A program made the translations under genes and the position numbers. Positions 28,065 through 36,845 of a stretch of 64,000 nucleotides of DNA are shown piece after piece. The DNA is from Bifidobacterium callitrichos DSM 23973 (GTDB taxonomy: Bacteria > Actinomycetota > Actinomycetes > Actinomycetales > Bifidobacteriaceae). Every line of letters starts with the position of its first letter. Position 1 is the stretch's first letter. The notes beneath the pieces are model-generated. The model was given only the letters and a program-made list of their open reading frames with translations, made no database searches and was not told where the DNA came from. The stretch lies in assembly GCF_000741175.1 (NCBI RefSeq), contig NZ_JGYS01000022.1:1-64000 (forward strand). The letters are read 5' to 3'.

Positions 28065-29033
28065 ATGGCAATTCCCAGATACGACGAGTTCTTCGGTCCG
28101 GTGCTCCGATTCCTTTCCGATGGCAAGGTTCACGGGTCCGGCGAGATGTTGGCGGCGCTCGCCGACGAGTTCAAGGTGACTGAGGAGGAACGTCGTCAGC
28201 TTCTTCCCAGCGGAGGCTCGCGGGTGCTCAATGGGCGTATTGGCTGGGCCAGAACGTACCTCAAGAAAGCCGGGCTTATGGAGAGTCCCAAGCGTGGCGC
28301 TTATCGCATCACCGAAGAGGGAAGGAAGGCCCTTGTCTCGGGGGAGCCTATCGATAACGAATACCTGAACCGATATGAATCATTCCGTGATTTCGTGAGC
28401 GGCGACAGCGGCGACGGCACTTCCGAACCGGCTCCCGGATCAACTCGATCCGGTCGGACGCCGGATGCATCAAGCCATATGGGATCAGGGAAAGAGGAAC
28501 CATCGGAAGAAACCCCCGACGAGGCCCTTGACCGCGCGTTCGCTTCGATCTCCATGCGTCTTGCCGACGATCTGCTGACGGAGGTCCTCAAACTCTCGCC
28601 GGTGGCGTTCGAGCGCTTCGTGCTCGATCTGATGGCGAAGATGGGATATGGCGCCTTCGACTCGGCGAATCAGATGACGCCGATCACCGGGGACGAGGGC
28701 ATCGACGGCATCATCATGGAGGACAAGCTCGGCTTTGATCTGATCTACGTGCAGGCCAAGCGTTACGCCGAGGATCAGACCGTGGGGAGGCCGGCTATTC
28801 AGGCCTTCGTCGGTGCCATCGCAGGGCGCGGCGGTAGGGGATTGTTCGTCACCACCGCGAAATTCAGCAGGCAGGCGATCGACTATGCGAAGCTTCAGCA
28901 CATCATCCTTGTAGATGGGCACAAGCTCGCGCAATTGATGATCGAGCATGATTTTGGTGTCAGCACCCGCAGGACCTACGAGATCAAGGCCGTGGACAGC
29001 GACATTTTCAACGAATACACGGACGAAGAATAA
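28065..29033 (+). CDS. mrr: Mrr-type restriction endonuclease
   Basis: A 322-residue protein. Residues 1 to about 100 form the Mrr N-terminal winged helix (FFGPVLRFLSDGKVH... to RGAYRITEEGRKAL); an acidic, Ser/Pro linker follows; the C-terminal Mrr_cat nuclease has FERFVLDLMAKMGYG, the Asp in GDEGIDGII and the QAK motif in LIYVQAKRY. Mrr enzymes usually cut methylated DNA. ATG 28065 follows GGAAGTGG. It lies only 68 bases from the recombination repeat and 31 bases before hsdM, so it sits within the invertible segment and is probably co-transcribed with hsdM and hsdS. Confidence 0.88.
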   Translation: MAIPRYDEFFGPVLRFLSDGKVHGSGEMLAALADEFKVTEEERRQLLPSGGSRVLNGRIGWARTYLKKAGLMESPKRGAYRITEEGRKALVSGEPIDNEYLNRYESFRDFVSGDSGDGTSEPAPGSTRSGRTPDASSHMGSGKEEPSEETPDEALDRAFASISMRLADDLLTEVLKLSPVAFERFVLDLMAKMGYGAFDSANQMTPITGDEGIDGIIMEDKLGFDLIYVQAKRYAEDQTVGRPAIQAFVGAIAGRGGRGLFVTTAKFSRQAIDYAKLQHIILVDGHKLAQLMIEHDFGVSTRRTYEIKAVDSDIFNEYTDEE

Positions 29034-29064
29034 GAAAAACAATAGCAGGAGAACCACAACGACC

Positions 29065-31626
29065 ATGAACAAGCAGCAGCTCGCCTCCAGGATATGGGAG
29101 TCCGCGAACAGGATGCGTTCGAAGATAGAGGCCAACGAGTACAAGGATTACATTCTCGGCTTCATCTTCTACAAGTTCCTCTCCGAGACTCTGGTGACCC
29201 GTCTCCGTGCGGATGACTGGACCGATGAGGATCTATCGGATCTGGTCGAGGACGACCCCGAGCTCGTTCGAGATGTGCGCAACCTGTGTGGCTATTTCAT
29301 CTCCTACGACAATCTGTTCACCACATGGATTAACAAGGGCGCCGATTTCGAGATCGCGGACGTGCGCACGGCGCTTTCGGCGTTCGAGCGCAACATCAAT
29401 CCGGTGCACAAGCGCGTGTTTGCTGGCATCTTCGACACATTGCAGACGGGCCTGTCCAAGCTTGGCACCGATGAGCGGAGTCGTTCCAAGGCCTCCCGCG
29501 ACCTGATCTACCTGATCAAGGACATTCCGATGGACAGCCGTCAGGGGTATGACACCCTCGGCTACATCTACGAGTACCTGATCGACAAGTTCGCCTCCAA
29601 CGCGGGCAAGAAGGCTGGCGAATTCTACACGCCGAGCGAGGTCTCCCAGCTGATGAGCGAGATCGTGGCCTGGCACCTGCGCGGACGCAAGGAGATCACG
29701 ATCTATGATCCTACGTCCGGTTCCGGTTCGCTGCTCATCCACATCGGTCAGGCCGTAGCCCGCCGTAATGGCAATCCGAACGACATCAAGTACTATGCGC
29801 AGGAGCTCAAGGAGAACACCTACAACCTCACGCGCATGAACTTGGTGATGCGCGGCATCCTGCCGGACAACATCGTGGCCCGCAATGGCGACACGCTCAA
29901 GTCCGACTGGCCTTGGTTCGACACGGACGAGACCAAGGACGAGACCTATGAGCCGCTGTTCGTTGACTCCGTGGTTTCGAACCCGCCGTATTCGCAGAAT
30001 TGGGAGCCGCCGGAGGTGGGGACCGATCTGCGCTTCGAATACGGCATCGCCCCCAAGTCGAAGGCCGATTACGCCTTCCTGCTACATGACCTCTACCATC
30101 TGCGTGACGACGGCATCATGTGCATCGTCCTACCTCATGGTGTGTTATTCCGCGGTGGTGAGGAAGGCGCGATCCGCAAGAACCTCGTGGAACACCACCA
30201 TATTCAGGCCGTCATCGGTCTGCCAGCGAACATTTTCTTCGGCACGGGTATCCCCACCATCGTGATGGTGTTGCGCAAGCACCGCGACGACGATCATGTG
30301 CTTGTTGTCGATGCGTCCAAGCATTTCATAAAGGACGGCAAGAACAACAAGCTGCGTGCCTGCGATGTCCGTCGAATCGTTGACGTGGTGACCGGCGCGA
30401 AGGACGTGGACAAGTTCAGCCGTCTGGTCGGCATCGACGAGATCCGGGCGAACGACTACAACCTCAACATCCCTCGCTACGTCGACTCGTCCGAGCCGGC
30501 CGAAAGCTGGGACGTCTACGCCACCATGTTCGGCGGCGCGCCTACGCATGAGATCGACGCGATGCAACGGTTCTGGGACGTGTTCCCAAGTCTCAAGTCG
30601 CAGCTATTCGAGACGAGGAACGGCCATATCGCAAAGGTCGCCGGCGGCTCGGTTCGTGAGACGGTGTATGGCAATGCCGAAGTCAAGGACTATATCGATC
30701 GGTACAAGCGCGTGTTCGCCGATTACCCGATGCTGTTGCGCCGGGAATTGGTGGATGATTGTGCATCCGTGAACGTCGCCGCCAAGGAGACTGAGTTGGC
30801 GGACGAGTTGTTCCGTCGGCTGGCCGATACGCCTCTGGTGGATCCGTACTCCGCCTATCAGGTACTTGACGACAGTTGGCAGCAGGTATCGATTGACCTT
30901 GAGACCATACAGAACGACGGGCTCGACGCCGTACGTGCGGTGGATCCCAACATGGTCATCAAGAAGAAAGGCGGCAAAGACGTCGGGGTCCAGGAAGGCT
31001 GGACGGGGCGTGTGTTGCCATTCGACCTCGTGCAGGAGCGTTTGCTGTCCGCCGACCTCGCCGAGATCGAATCACAGGAGCATCGCCTGACCGAGATCGG
31101 GCAGGAGCTGAGTGCCCTGCTGGAGAATCTGGACGAGGAGGACAAGGATTCCGACGCGATCAACGAGGAGGGCGATGCGTTCGTCTCCGCCGAGTTGAAG
31201 AAGGAAGTGAAACGCATCGGCAAGGCTCCACAGACTGCTTTGGATCGTGTGCTCGTGAGCGCGAACAAGCTGCTCGATGAGGAACGCAAGATCAAGAAGT
31301 CCGTCAAGGACCTGCGCGTGGCACTTGAGGACAAGACTGCGACGGTCATCAGGGAGCTGGACGATACGCAGGTCTCCGATCTGCTGAGCGCCAAGTGGAT
31401 TGATCCGCTGCAGCGCAAGCTGGAAGCGTTGCCGGTCGCCGTACTCGACGAACTGGTGTCCAAGGTGACGGCGTTGGATGACAAGTATGCGACCACCTAT
31501 GCCGATGTATGCGGCCAGATCAGGATTGCGGAGTCCGAATTGGGAGCAATGCTCGATCGGCTGACCGGCGATGAATTCGATATGGCCGGCATCGCTGAGC
31601 TTAAGAGTCTGCTGGGAGGCGAATGA
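29065..31626 (+). CDS. hsdM: Type I restriction-modification, M (methyltransferase) subunit
   Basis: N6-adenine methyltransferase of the type I complex. N-terminal HsdM_N helices at 1-170; SAM motif DPTSGSGS at 215-222; catalytic NPPY at 306-309; AGEFYTP ahead of the SAM fold is typical. At 853 residues it is longer than the usual 500-550: residues from about 600 form a charged, mostly coiled-coil extension. Start ATG 29065 behind GCAGGAGAA. The stop overlaps the hsdS start (ATGA), implying coupled translation. Confidence 0.95.
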   Translation: MNKQQLASRIWESANRMRSKIEANEYKDYILGFIFYKFLSETLVTRLRADDWTDEDLSDLVEDDPELVRDVRNLCGYFISYDNLFTTWINKGADFEIADVRTALSAFERNINPVHKRVFAGIFDTLQTGLSKLGTDERSRSKASRDLIYLIKDIPMDSRQGYDTLGYIYEYLIDKFASNAGKKAGEFYTPSEVSQLMSEIVAWHLRGRKEITIYDPTSGSGSLLIHIGQAVARRNGNPNDIKYYAQELKENTYNLTRMNLVMRGILPDNIVARNGDTLKSDWPWFDTDETKDETYEPLFVDSVVSNPPYSQNWEPPEVGTDLRFEYGIAPKSKADYAFLLHDLYHLRDDGIMCIVLPHGVLFRGGEEGAIRKNLVEHHHIQAVIGLPANIFFGTGIPTIVMVLRKHRDDDHVLVVDASKHFIKDGKNNKLRACDVRRIVDVVTGAKDVDKFSRLVGIDEIRANDYNLNIPRYVDSSEPAESWDVYATMFGGAPTHEIDAMQRFWDVFPSLKSQLFETRNGHIAKVAGGSVRETVYGNAEVKDYIDRYKRVFADYPMLLRRELVDDCASVNVAAKETELADELFRRLADTPLVDPYSAYQVLDDSWQQVSIDLETIQNDGLDAVRAVDPNMVIKKKGGKDVGVQEGWTGRVLPFDLVQERLLSADLAEIESQEHRLTEIGQELSALLENLDEEDKDSDAINEEGDAFVSAELKKEVKRIGKAPQTALDRVLVSANKLLDEERKIKKSVKDLRVALEDKTATVIRELDDTQVSDLLSAKWIDPLQRKLEALPVAVLDELVSKVTALDDKYATTYADVCGQIRIAESELGAMLDRLTGDEFDMAGIAELKSLLGGE

Positions 31627-32837
31627 TGACGGAAAATTCGAACATTCCTTCGATTCGTTTTGCTGGTTTTACTGACTCTTGGGAACAGCGTAAGTTGGGG
31701 GAGATCGCTTCTTTTACGAAGGGGAATGGGTATTCAAAGGCGGATATCCGAGAATCGGGTGTGCCTCTTTTCCTCTATGGCCGTATGTACACGCAGTATG
31801 AAGCAAAGGTGGAATTTGTAAATACGTACGCAGAACCGAAGCAGGGCACTCTTTACAGTAAAGGGGCTGAGGTCGTTGTTCCAGCTTCGGGAGAGAGTGC
31901 TGAAGACATAGCTCGAGCGTCGGCGATCACTAAGGCCGGCATTGCGCTGGGCGGCGATCTCAACGTTATATATCCGCATCCTGTAGCCGTTCCCTTATTT
32001 CTTGCTTATGGGTTGTCTCACGGTTCCAGCCAGCAACTACTCGCTCAACGAGCTCAGGGGAAAACGGTTGTTCATATACATGCAAGTGATCTTGAGGGTT
32101 TGAACATCAGTCTTCCTTCCACTGTTGAGCAGCAGGCCATCGGCCGGTTCTTCTCCCGCCTCGACGACCTCATCACCCTTCATCAGCGTAAGCATGACAA
32201 GCTTGTTGTCTTCAAGAAGGCGATGCTCGAACAAATGTTCCCTCAGGAGGGTGAGACTGTTCCGAAGGTTCGTTTTGCTGGTTTTACTGACCCTTGGGAA
32301 CAGCGTAAGTTGGGAGAACTAGTCCAGCGTATAACTCGGAAGAATTCGGATAACGAGTCTGATCTTCCATTAACCATCTCCGCGCAGTACGGGTTGATTG
32401 ATCAGAGGCTGTTCTTCAATAGTCAAGTGGCAAGCAAAGATATGAGTGGTTACTATCTGCTCCGGAAAGGCGAGTTTGCATATAACAAGAGCACTTCCGT
32501 GGATAGCCCATGGGGTGCGATCAAGCGTCTGACACAGTACGAGAAGGGCTGTGTTTCAACGTTATACATATGCTTTGAGCTGCTCGGCGCTGATCCAGAT
32601 TATCTTGTGACATATTACGAAACCAACCGCTGGTACAAGGCTGTCCAGATGATCGCGGCTGAAGGGGCTAGGAATCATGGGTTGCTCAATATTGCGCCTG
32701 ATGATTTCTTCGAAACGACGTTATCAGTTCCACCATCGGCTGCCGAGCAACAAAAGGTCGGCAACTTCTTCTCCCGCCTCGACGACCTCATCACCCTTCA
32801 TCAGCGTAAGCACCGGTGCTTGATGTGGGTTATATGA
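31623..32837 (+). CDS. hsdS: Type I restriction-modification, S (specificity) subunit, expressed copy
   Basis: 404 residues with two target-recognition domains. Order: leader SIRFAGFTDSWEQRKLG; TRD1 (EIASFTKGNGYSKADI...); central conserved region FFSRLDDLITLHQRK through VRFAGFTDPWEQRKLG; TRD2 (ELVQRITRKNSDNES...); second FFSRLDDLITLHQRK. It then ends abruptly with HRCLMWVI instead of the native tail found at 27426. Each TRD selects half of the split target site. The 3' end overlaps the stop of the recombinase gene on the other strand by 8 bases. The gene looks like the recombined product of a shuffling locus. Confidence 0.93.
   Translation: MMTENSNIPSIRFAGFTDSWEQRKLGEIASFTKGNGYSKADIRESGVPLFLYGRMYTQYEAKVEFVNTYAEPKQGTLYSKGAEVVVPASGESAEDIARASAITKAGIALGGDLNVIYPHPVAVPLFLAYGLSHGSSQQLLAQRAQGKTVVHIHASDLEGLNISLPSTVEQQAIGRFFSRLDDLITLHQRKHDKLVVFKKAMLEQMFPQEGETVPKVRFAGFTDPWEQRKLGELVQRITRKNSDNESDLPLTISAQYGLIDQRLFFNSQVASKDMSGYYLLRKGEFAYNKSTSVDSPWGAIKRLTQYEKGCVSTLYICFELLGADPDYLVTYYETNRWYKAVQMIAAEGARNHGLLNIAPDDFFETTLSVPPSAAEQQKVGNFFSRLDDLITLHQRKHRCLMWVI
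32293..32810 (+). repeat. right arm of the 518-bp hsdS inverted repeat
   Basis: TRD2 of the expressed hsdS together with its two flanking short repeats, the inverted partner of 27480-27997. The arms are separated by about 4.3 kb containing mrr, hsdM and the first half of hsdS. Confidence 0.9.
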
Positions 32838-33759
32838 GGGTGGAGAGCGCTCGCATCACGATGTCGACATCCTTGTTCTCCAATTCGCGGATGACATGCA
32901 GATAGGTGTCTTGGGTGGTGTTCATACTCGCGTGTCCGAGTCGTTTAGACACGCTTGCGATGGAGACGCCGGCGTACAGCAGCAGTGAAGCGTGAGTATG
33001 CCGCAGACCATGAATCGAAATCACGGGGACCTCAGCATGCGCGCAATGCCGTGCCAGAACGCCGTTCACCGTTGAGTTGTATACCTTGCCCTTCACGAAG
33101 ATAGGCTCCGATTCGGGTAAGTCCTTCAGCAGCGCTGACAGTTGCATGATCAATTGCCAATCGAGCTGTACTTTGCGCATTGATGAAGCGTTTTTGGTCG
33201 GAACAAAACCTCCCCCCTGCTTGTAGTCCCATGTCTTGTTGACCGACAAGGTTTGATGAACGAAGTCAAAGTCGCTCGGAGTGAGTCCTAGCGCTTCGGA
33301 AAACCTCAATCCGGTTTTCGCAACGAGCAGTATCAGCCAATCCCAACTCGGCTTCGGCCCGAGTTCCAGATCGGCGAGGACCGCATGCAATTCGAACTGA
33401 TTCAGGTACTTCGTTTTCTTGACCCGTGGTGGCCGGCCTTTGATGATTGCCTTGCGAGTAGGATCTCGTGGGATCAGCCCCTCGTCCACAGCGTCGAGAA
33501 TCGCTCCTTTCAGTTGGTGGTGGAAATCCATTGTTGTTTGACGCTCGTGGTGCTCGGCATATCCATTGATCAGTTTCTGGTAATTCACACGGTCCATGTC
33601 GGCAAGCCTGAGAGCCGGGATGAGCTTGTTAAGCCACATCTGGGTGAGTGCGTATTTCTTCATCGTCACTTCTCGGATCGCGCCTTCCTTGTAGACGCTG
33701 ACCCATTGTGCGTAATAGTCGCAGAACGTCATTTCCGAGTTGTCCTTGCTAATGGACAT
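32830..33759 (-). CDS. Tyrosine site-specific recombinase (hsdS invertase)
   Basis: A 309-residue integrase-family recombinase. The N-terminal SAM-like core-binding domain spans residues 1-105; the catalytic set is complete: R152 (TGLRFSEALGL), H250 and R253 (HGLRHTHAS), H276 (LGHASMN) and the nucleophile Y286 (QDTYLHV). ATG 33759 follows AAAGGAG. It lies between the expressed hsdS and a silent hsdS cassette, flanked by inverted copies of the short repeats, the arrangement of known phase-variable type I systems; hence the assignment as their invertase (inference). Confidence 0.88.
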   Translation of the reverse strand: MSISKDNSEMTFCDYYAQWVSVYKEGAIREVTMKKYALTQMWLNKLIPALRLADMDRVNYQKLINGYAEHHERQTTMDFHHQLKGAILDAVDEGLIPRDPTRKAIIKGRPPRVKKTKYLNQFELHAVLADLELGPKPSWDWLILLVAKTGLRFSEALGLTPSDFDFVHQTLSVNKTWDYKQGGGFVPTKNASSMRKVQLDWQLIMQLSALLKDLPESEPIFVKGKVYNSTVNGVLARHCAHAEVPVISIHGLRHTHASLLLYAGVSIASVSKRLGHASMNTTQDTYLHVIRELENKDVDIVMRALSTLI

Positions 33760-34409
33760 GTAAGGTCTCCTTTGCAGATAGACAGGCGCTTACGTTGATG
33801 ACGGATACATCCAGACAAGCACATGGAACAGTGATTAGGTTTAGTGGCGTGGCTCAGGTGCTTACGCTGATGAAGGGTGATGAGGTCGTCGAGGCGGGAG
33901 AAGAACCGGCCGATGGCCTGCTGCTCAGCAAGAGACGGCAACAACACCGACATGTCCAGAAACGTATCCTCATGAATTCGCTTCGCCTTGCGGCTACCGT
34001 TTGCGATCATCCCATTCCGAAGATAGAAATCCTGCTGCGTAACCCTGTTCAGCAGGAATAAGCCGTCAATTCCGGACATGTCAAAGGCCGGAGAATCAAG
34101 TGTTGACTCGTATCCATCAAGTTTCTCGGGAACAATTCCGAATGCAGCATGGAGAAAGTCAAGCTTACCATACATGAACTGGCCAGCATGACGAATGAAA
34201 TATTGTGTACTTGCGCTTCCGCCGTAGGAGTCAGTTTTTTCAACGACTCCTTTGCCCCATAACTTAACCGTGAGTTTCCTCGCGTTTAAGCCCGTATGAC
34301 CAACTACACGGCTTAGAGTGAGATAATTCCCCAACTTACGCTGTTCCCAAGCGGATGCATCATTCCCATAATGCTGCCGGCTGACAAGTCGTTTCCCGTT
34401 CATCAACAA
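33729..34409 (-). pseudogene. hsdS: Silent hsdS cassette with a third target-recognition domain
   Basis: Reads ...SAWEQRKLG, then a TRD unlike the other two (NYLTLSRVVGHTGLNARKL...), then GRFFSRLDDLITLHQRKH. Past that point the frame runs into unrelated sequence and a degenerate second copy of the short repeat (RHQRKR), overlapping the recombinase start. It has no first TRD and no credible start, so it is a donor cassette rather than an expressed subunit. Recombination at the flanking repeats would place this TRD in the expressed gene. Confidence 0.87.
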
Positions 34410-34428
34410 CTACGTATCCCGTCGCGAT

Positions 34429-34716
34429 CCGTCTCAGACAGAGATCGCCATCGACGATTGACTCGCACCTCTCATCAGTCGGCGTCTTAGCGAGAGGTCT
34501 CTGTCCGGCTGTGCCAAGAACGTCTCGCAGAACGGCCACTAGCGAGATATCACTGCCATGTTCTGACACGGACCTCTCACTGACCGGGGGTTCCGCGAGA
34601 GATTGCCGTTGCGGCGTGGCGGTGATCTCTCGCTGAACGGCACCCAGCGGGAGATCCTTGCATATCGATGGCGCGTATCTCTCGCTGAGTGCACTCTTAG
34701 CGAGAGATACGCGCCA
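34429..34716. repeat. array of five or six hairpin repeats right of the RM locus
   Basis: Stems lie at 34467-34498 (ACCTCTC/GAGAGGT), 34523-34547 (TCTCGC/GCGAGA), 34574-34601 (CTCTC/GAGAG), 34624-34656 (GATCTCTCGCTG with one mismatch) and 34669-34716 (perfect 18-bp stem around a loop that is itself palindromic); a degraded unit may precede at 34429. Starts are 50-56 bases apart with about 20 variable bases between hairpins. No protein-coding gene is seen in 34410-34965. Confidence 0.8.
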
Positions 34717-34809
34717 CGAAGTGATGAAAACGGCTCGCATCATGCTGCGCCGCCCTATACCGCGCCGCCCAATGACGTCAGACTCCGCCTTGTTTCGGCA
34801 CATACGCAC

Positions 34810-34848
34810 AAGGCCTTCCTCCCGGAACGGATCCGAGAGGAAGGCCTT
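34810..34848. terminator. strong hairpin downstream of argG
   Basis: A perfect 12-bp stem (AAGGCCTTCCTC and its complement) with a 15-base loop, about 120 bases beyond the argG stop. There is no T-run. It may end the arg transcript. Confidence 0.5.
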
Positions 34849-34965
34849 GAGGAAATGGAGTTGATCGTTGCTGACCTGCGACGGTCGACCGACGCGTCAG
34901 TAAGACAACCAACCAGCCGGATCAGAGCCAGTCGGCAGCAACCGACCGATCGCGTCAGCCCGTTG

Positions 34966-36204
34966 TCACTCGACGGTGTTGGACGGCACCTCGATGCCGT
35001 TGCCGAACTTGACGTCGCGGGCGGCGGCCACGCGGCTCGGCAGGCCGTAGATGTCGATGAAGCCGTTGGAGGACTTCGAGTCGAAGCTGTCGCCGGAGTC
35101 GTAGGTGGCGAGGTTGTAGTCGTACAGCGAGGAGTCGGAGCGACGGCCGGTGACGACCGCGCGACCGCCGTGCAGGGTCATGCGGATCTCGCCGGAGACG
35201 TGCTTCTGAGTGTCCTCGATGAACGCGTTGAGGGACTGGGTGGCCGGGGAGAACCACTGCGCATCGTAGACGAGCTCGCCCCAGCGCTTGTCGATGTCGC
35301 GCTTGATGCGGTGCTGCTCGCGCTCGAGGCAGCAGTTCTCGAGCTCCTGGTGCGCGGTGATGAGGGCCACGGCGCCCGGGGCCTCGTACAGCTCGCGGGA
35401 CTTGATGCCGACCAGACGATCCTCGATCAGGTCGATGCGGCCGATGCCCTGTGCGCCGGCGCGGCGGTTCATCTCCTCGATGGCCTGCAGCGGGGTGACG
35501 TCGCGGCCGTCGATCTTGATCGGGATGCCCTGCTTGAACTCGATGACGACCTCGTCCTCGACCGGCGGGAACGCCGGGTCGTCGGTGTAGGAGTAGCAGT
35601 CCTTGGTCGGGCCGTTCCACGGGTCCTCGAGGAAGCCGGTCTCGATGGCGCGGCCCCACACGTTCTGGTCGATGGAGTACGGGGACTTCTCGGTCTGGGT
35701 GATCGGCAGCTTGTGCTCCTTGGCGAACGCGATCTCGACGTCGCGGGTCAGGGCCAGATCACGGATCGGGCTGATGGCCTTGAGCGTCGGGTCGATGGAG
35801 GCGATGGACACCTCGAAGCGAACCTGATCGTTGCCCTTGCCGGTGCAGCCGTGGGAGATCGTGTCGGCGCCGAACTGGTGGGCGGCGCGCACGAGGTGCT
35901 TGGAGATCAGCGGGCGGGAGATGGCGGAGACGAGCGGGTAGACGCCTTCGTACATGGCGTTGGCCTTGAGGGCCTTCATGCAGTACTCGTTGGCGAACTC
36001 GTCTCGCGCGTCGACGACGTACGCCTCGACGGCGCCGCAGGCGAGGGCGCGCTCCTTGATGGTCTCGAGGCTTTCGCCGCCCTGACCGACGTCGAGGGAG
36101 ACGGCGACGACGTCCTTGCCGGTGCGCTCCTTGAGGTACGAGATCGCGACGGAGGTGTCAAGGCCGCCGGAGTAGGCCAGTACGAGTCGATTGTTGTCTG
36201 CCAT
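34966..36204 (-). CDS. argG: Argininosuccinate synthase
   Basis: Condenses citrulline and aspartate with ATP. The 412-residue protein has the N-type ATP pyrophosphatase P-loop [10 protein letters not shown], the [13 protein letters not shown] signature and the family's usual length. ATG 36204 follows GAAAGGC. ArgR-like A/T-rich boxes lie just upstream, between argR and argG, so argG probably has its own repressed promoter besides read-through from argCJBDFR. Confidence 0.96.
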   Translation of the reverse strand: MADNNRLVLAYSGGLDTSVAISYLKERTGKDVVAVSLDVGQGGESLETIKERALACGAVEAYVVDARDEFANEYCMKALKANAMYEGVYPLVSAISRPLISKHLVRAAHQFGADTISHGCTGKGNDQVRFEVSIASIDPTLKAISPIRDLALTRDVEIAFAKEHKLPITQTEKSPYSIDQNVWGRAIETGFLEDPWNGPTKDCYSYTDDPAFPPVEDEVVIEFKQGIPIKIDGRDVTPLQAIEEMNRRAGAQGIGRIDLIEDRLVGIKSRELYEAPGAVALITAHQELENCCLEREQHRIKRDIDKRWGELVYDAQWFSPATQSLNAFIEDTQKHVSGEIRMTLHGGRAVVTGRRSDSSLYDYNLATYDSGDSFDSKSSNGFIDIYGLPSRVAAARDVKFGNGIEVPSNTVE

Positions 36205-36235
36205 GGAATGCCTTTCTTCAAAAACAAACTGATGA

Positions 36236-36267
36236 AAGTATATACATAAGTCCGTATATTTATGCAC
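36236..36267 (-). promoter_or_regulatory. probable ArgR operator/promoter upstream of argG
   Basis: An A/T-rich stretch holding two ARG-box-like elements (TGCATAAATATACG and CTTATGTATATACT on the minus strand) overlaps possible -10 sequences about 35-60 bases before the argG start. The same operon encodes ArgR. Confidence 0.65.
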
Positions 36268-36341
36268 CACCGGTGTGGCGCGTCTTACGATGCGGACGTG
36301 ATGCGAGCGAATGCAGCCGGTGCAGCCTGCGGCGCCCGACG

Positions 36342-36845
36342 CTATTTCGATGCGAGCGCGAGCAGCCAGTCGGCACGTGCCTCCGCACTCCCCTCGTCAG
36401 GGCAGATCACCATCACGGTGTCGTCCCCGGCGATCGTGCCGAGCACCCCCTCCACCGGCTGCTTGTCGATGACGGACGCCACGTACTGCGCCGCGCCCGA
36501 CGGCGTATGCACGACGATGAGGTTCCGAGCGGCGGCCACGGAGGTGACCAGCCCGCTCAGCACGCGCGACATCTGCGTCTCGGCCTTCGTCATGTCGGGG
36601 TGCTCGTCGTCGGCGATATGCCCGACGGCATAGGCCATCGTGCCGTCGGGCAGGCGCTTCTTGAACGCGTTCATCTCGTCCAGATCGCGGCTCAGCGTCG
36701 CCTGCGTGACGGCGATGCCTTGATCGGCGAGGATCGCCGACAGCTGCGACTGCGACGTGACGACATGGTTCGTCAGTGCCTCCTCGATGGCGCTCAGTCG
36801 CGCCGTACGGGTCGTCGGACGCTGCAGGGAGCTGGATTCGCTCAT
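36342..36845 (-). CDS. argR: Arginine repressor
   Basis: Hexameric arginine-responsive repressor, 167 residues. The N-terminal winged helix carries [14 protein letters not shown] and [12 protein letters not shown]; the C-terminal oligomerisation and arginine-binding domain includes [12 protein letters not shown]. The start ATG overlaps the argF stop by four bases (ATGA). It probably acts at the boxes before argC and argG. Confidence 0.95.
   Translation of the reverse strand: MSESSSLQRPTTRTARLSAIEEALTNHVVTSQSQLSAILADQGIAVTQATLSRDLDEMNAFKKRLPDGTMAYAVGHIADDEHPDMTKAETQMSRVLSGLVTSVAAARNLIVVHTPSGAAQYVASVIDKQPVEGVLGTIAGDDTVMVICPDEGSAEARADWLLALASK

Larger units (their letters stand above)
20327..34965. 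other. accessory block splitting argG from argH
   Basis: Between argG and argH, which belong to one pathway and normally adjoin in bifidobacteria, lie a macro-domain/VWA pair, an invertible type I RM locus, a tyrosine recombinase and hairpin repeat arrays. No tRNA, direct-repeat att site or phage integrase gene was found at the edges, so the mode of acquisition is unknown. The recombinase present looks like the hsdS invertase rather than an island integrase. Confidence 0.6.

Noticed and set aside
32830..33759. The recombinase as a phage or island integrase
   Set aside because: It lies within the hsdS cassette array with its inverted repeats; no att-like duplication or tRNA target is seen at the block edges.
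34429..34716. CRISPR array
   Set aside because: The repeats are imperfect palindromes that differ between units, spacers are only about 20 bases, and no cas genes are present.
34603..36249. A 548-residue plus-strand frame opposite argG
   Set aside because: Shadow of argG, running from the hairpin array; no start signal or family features.
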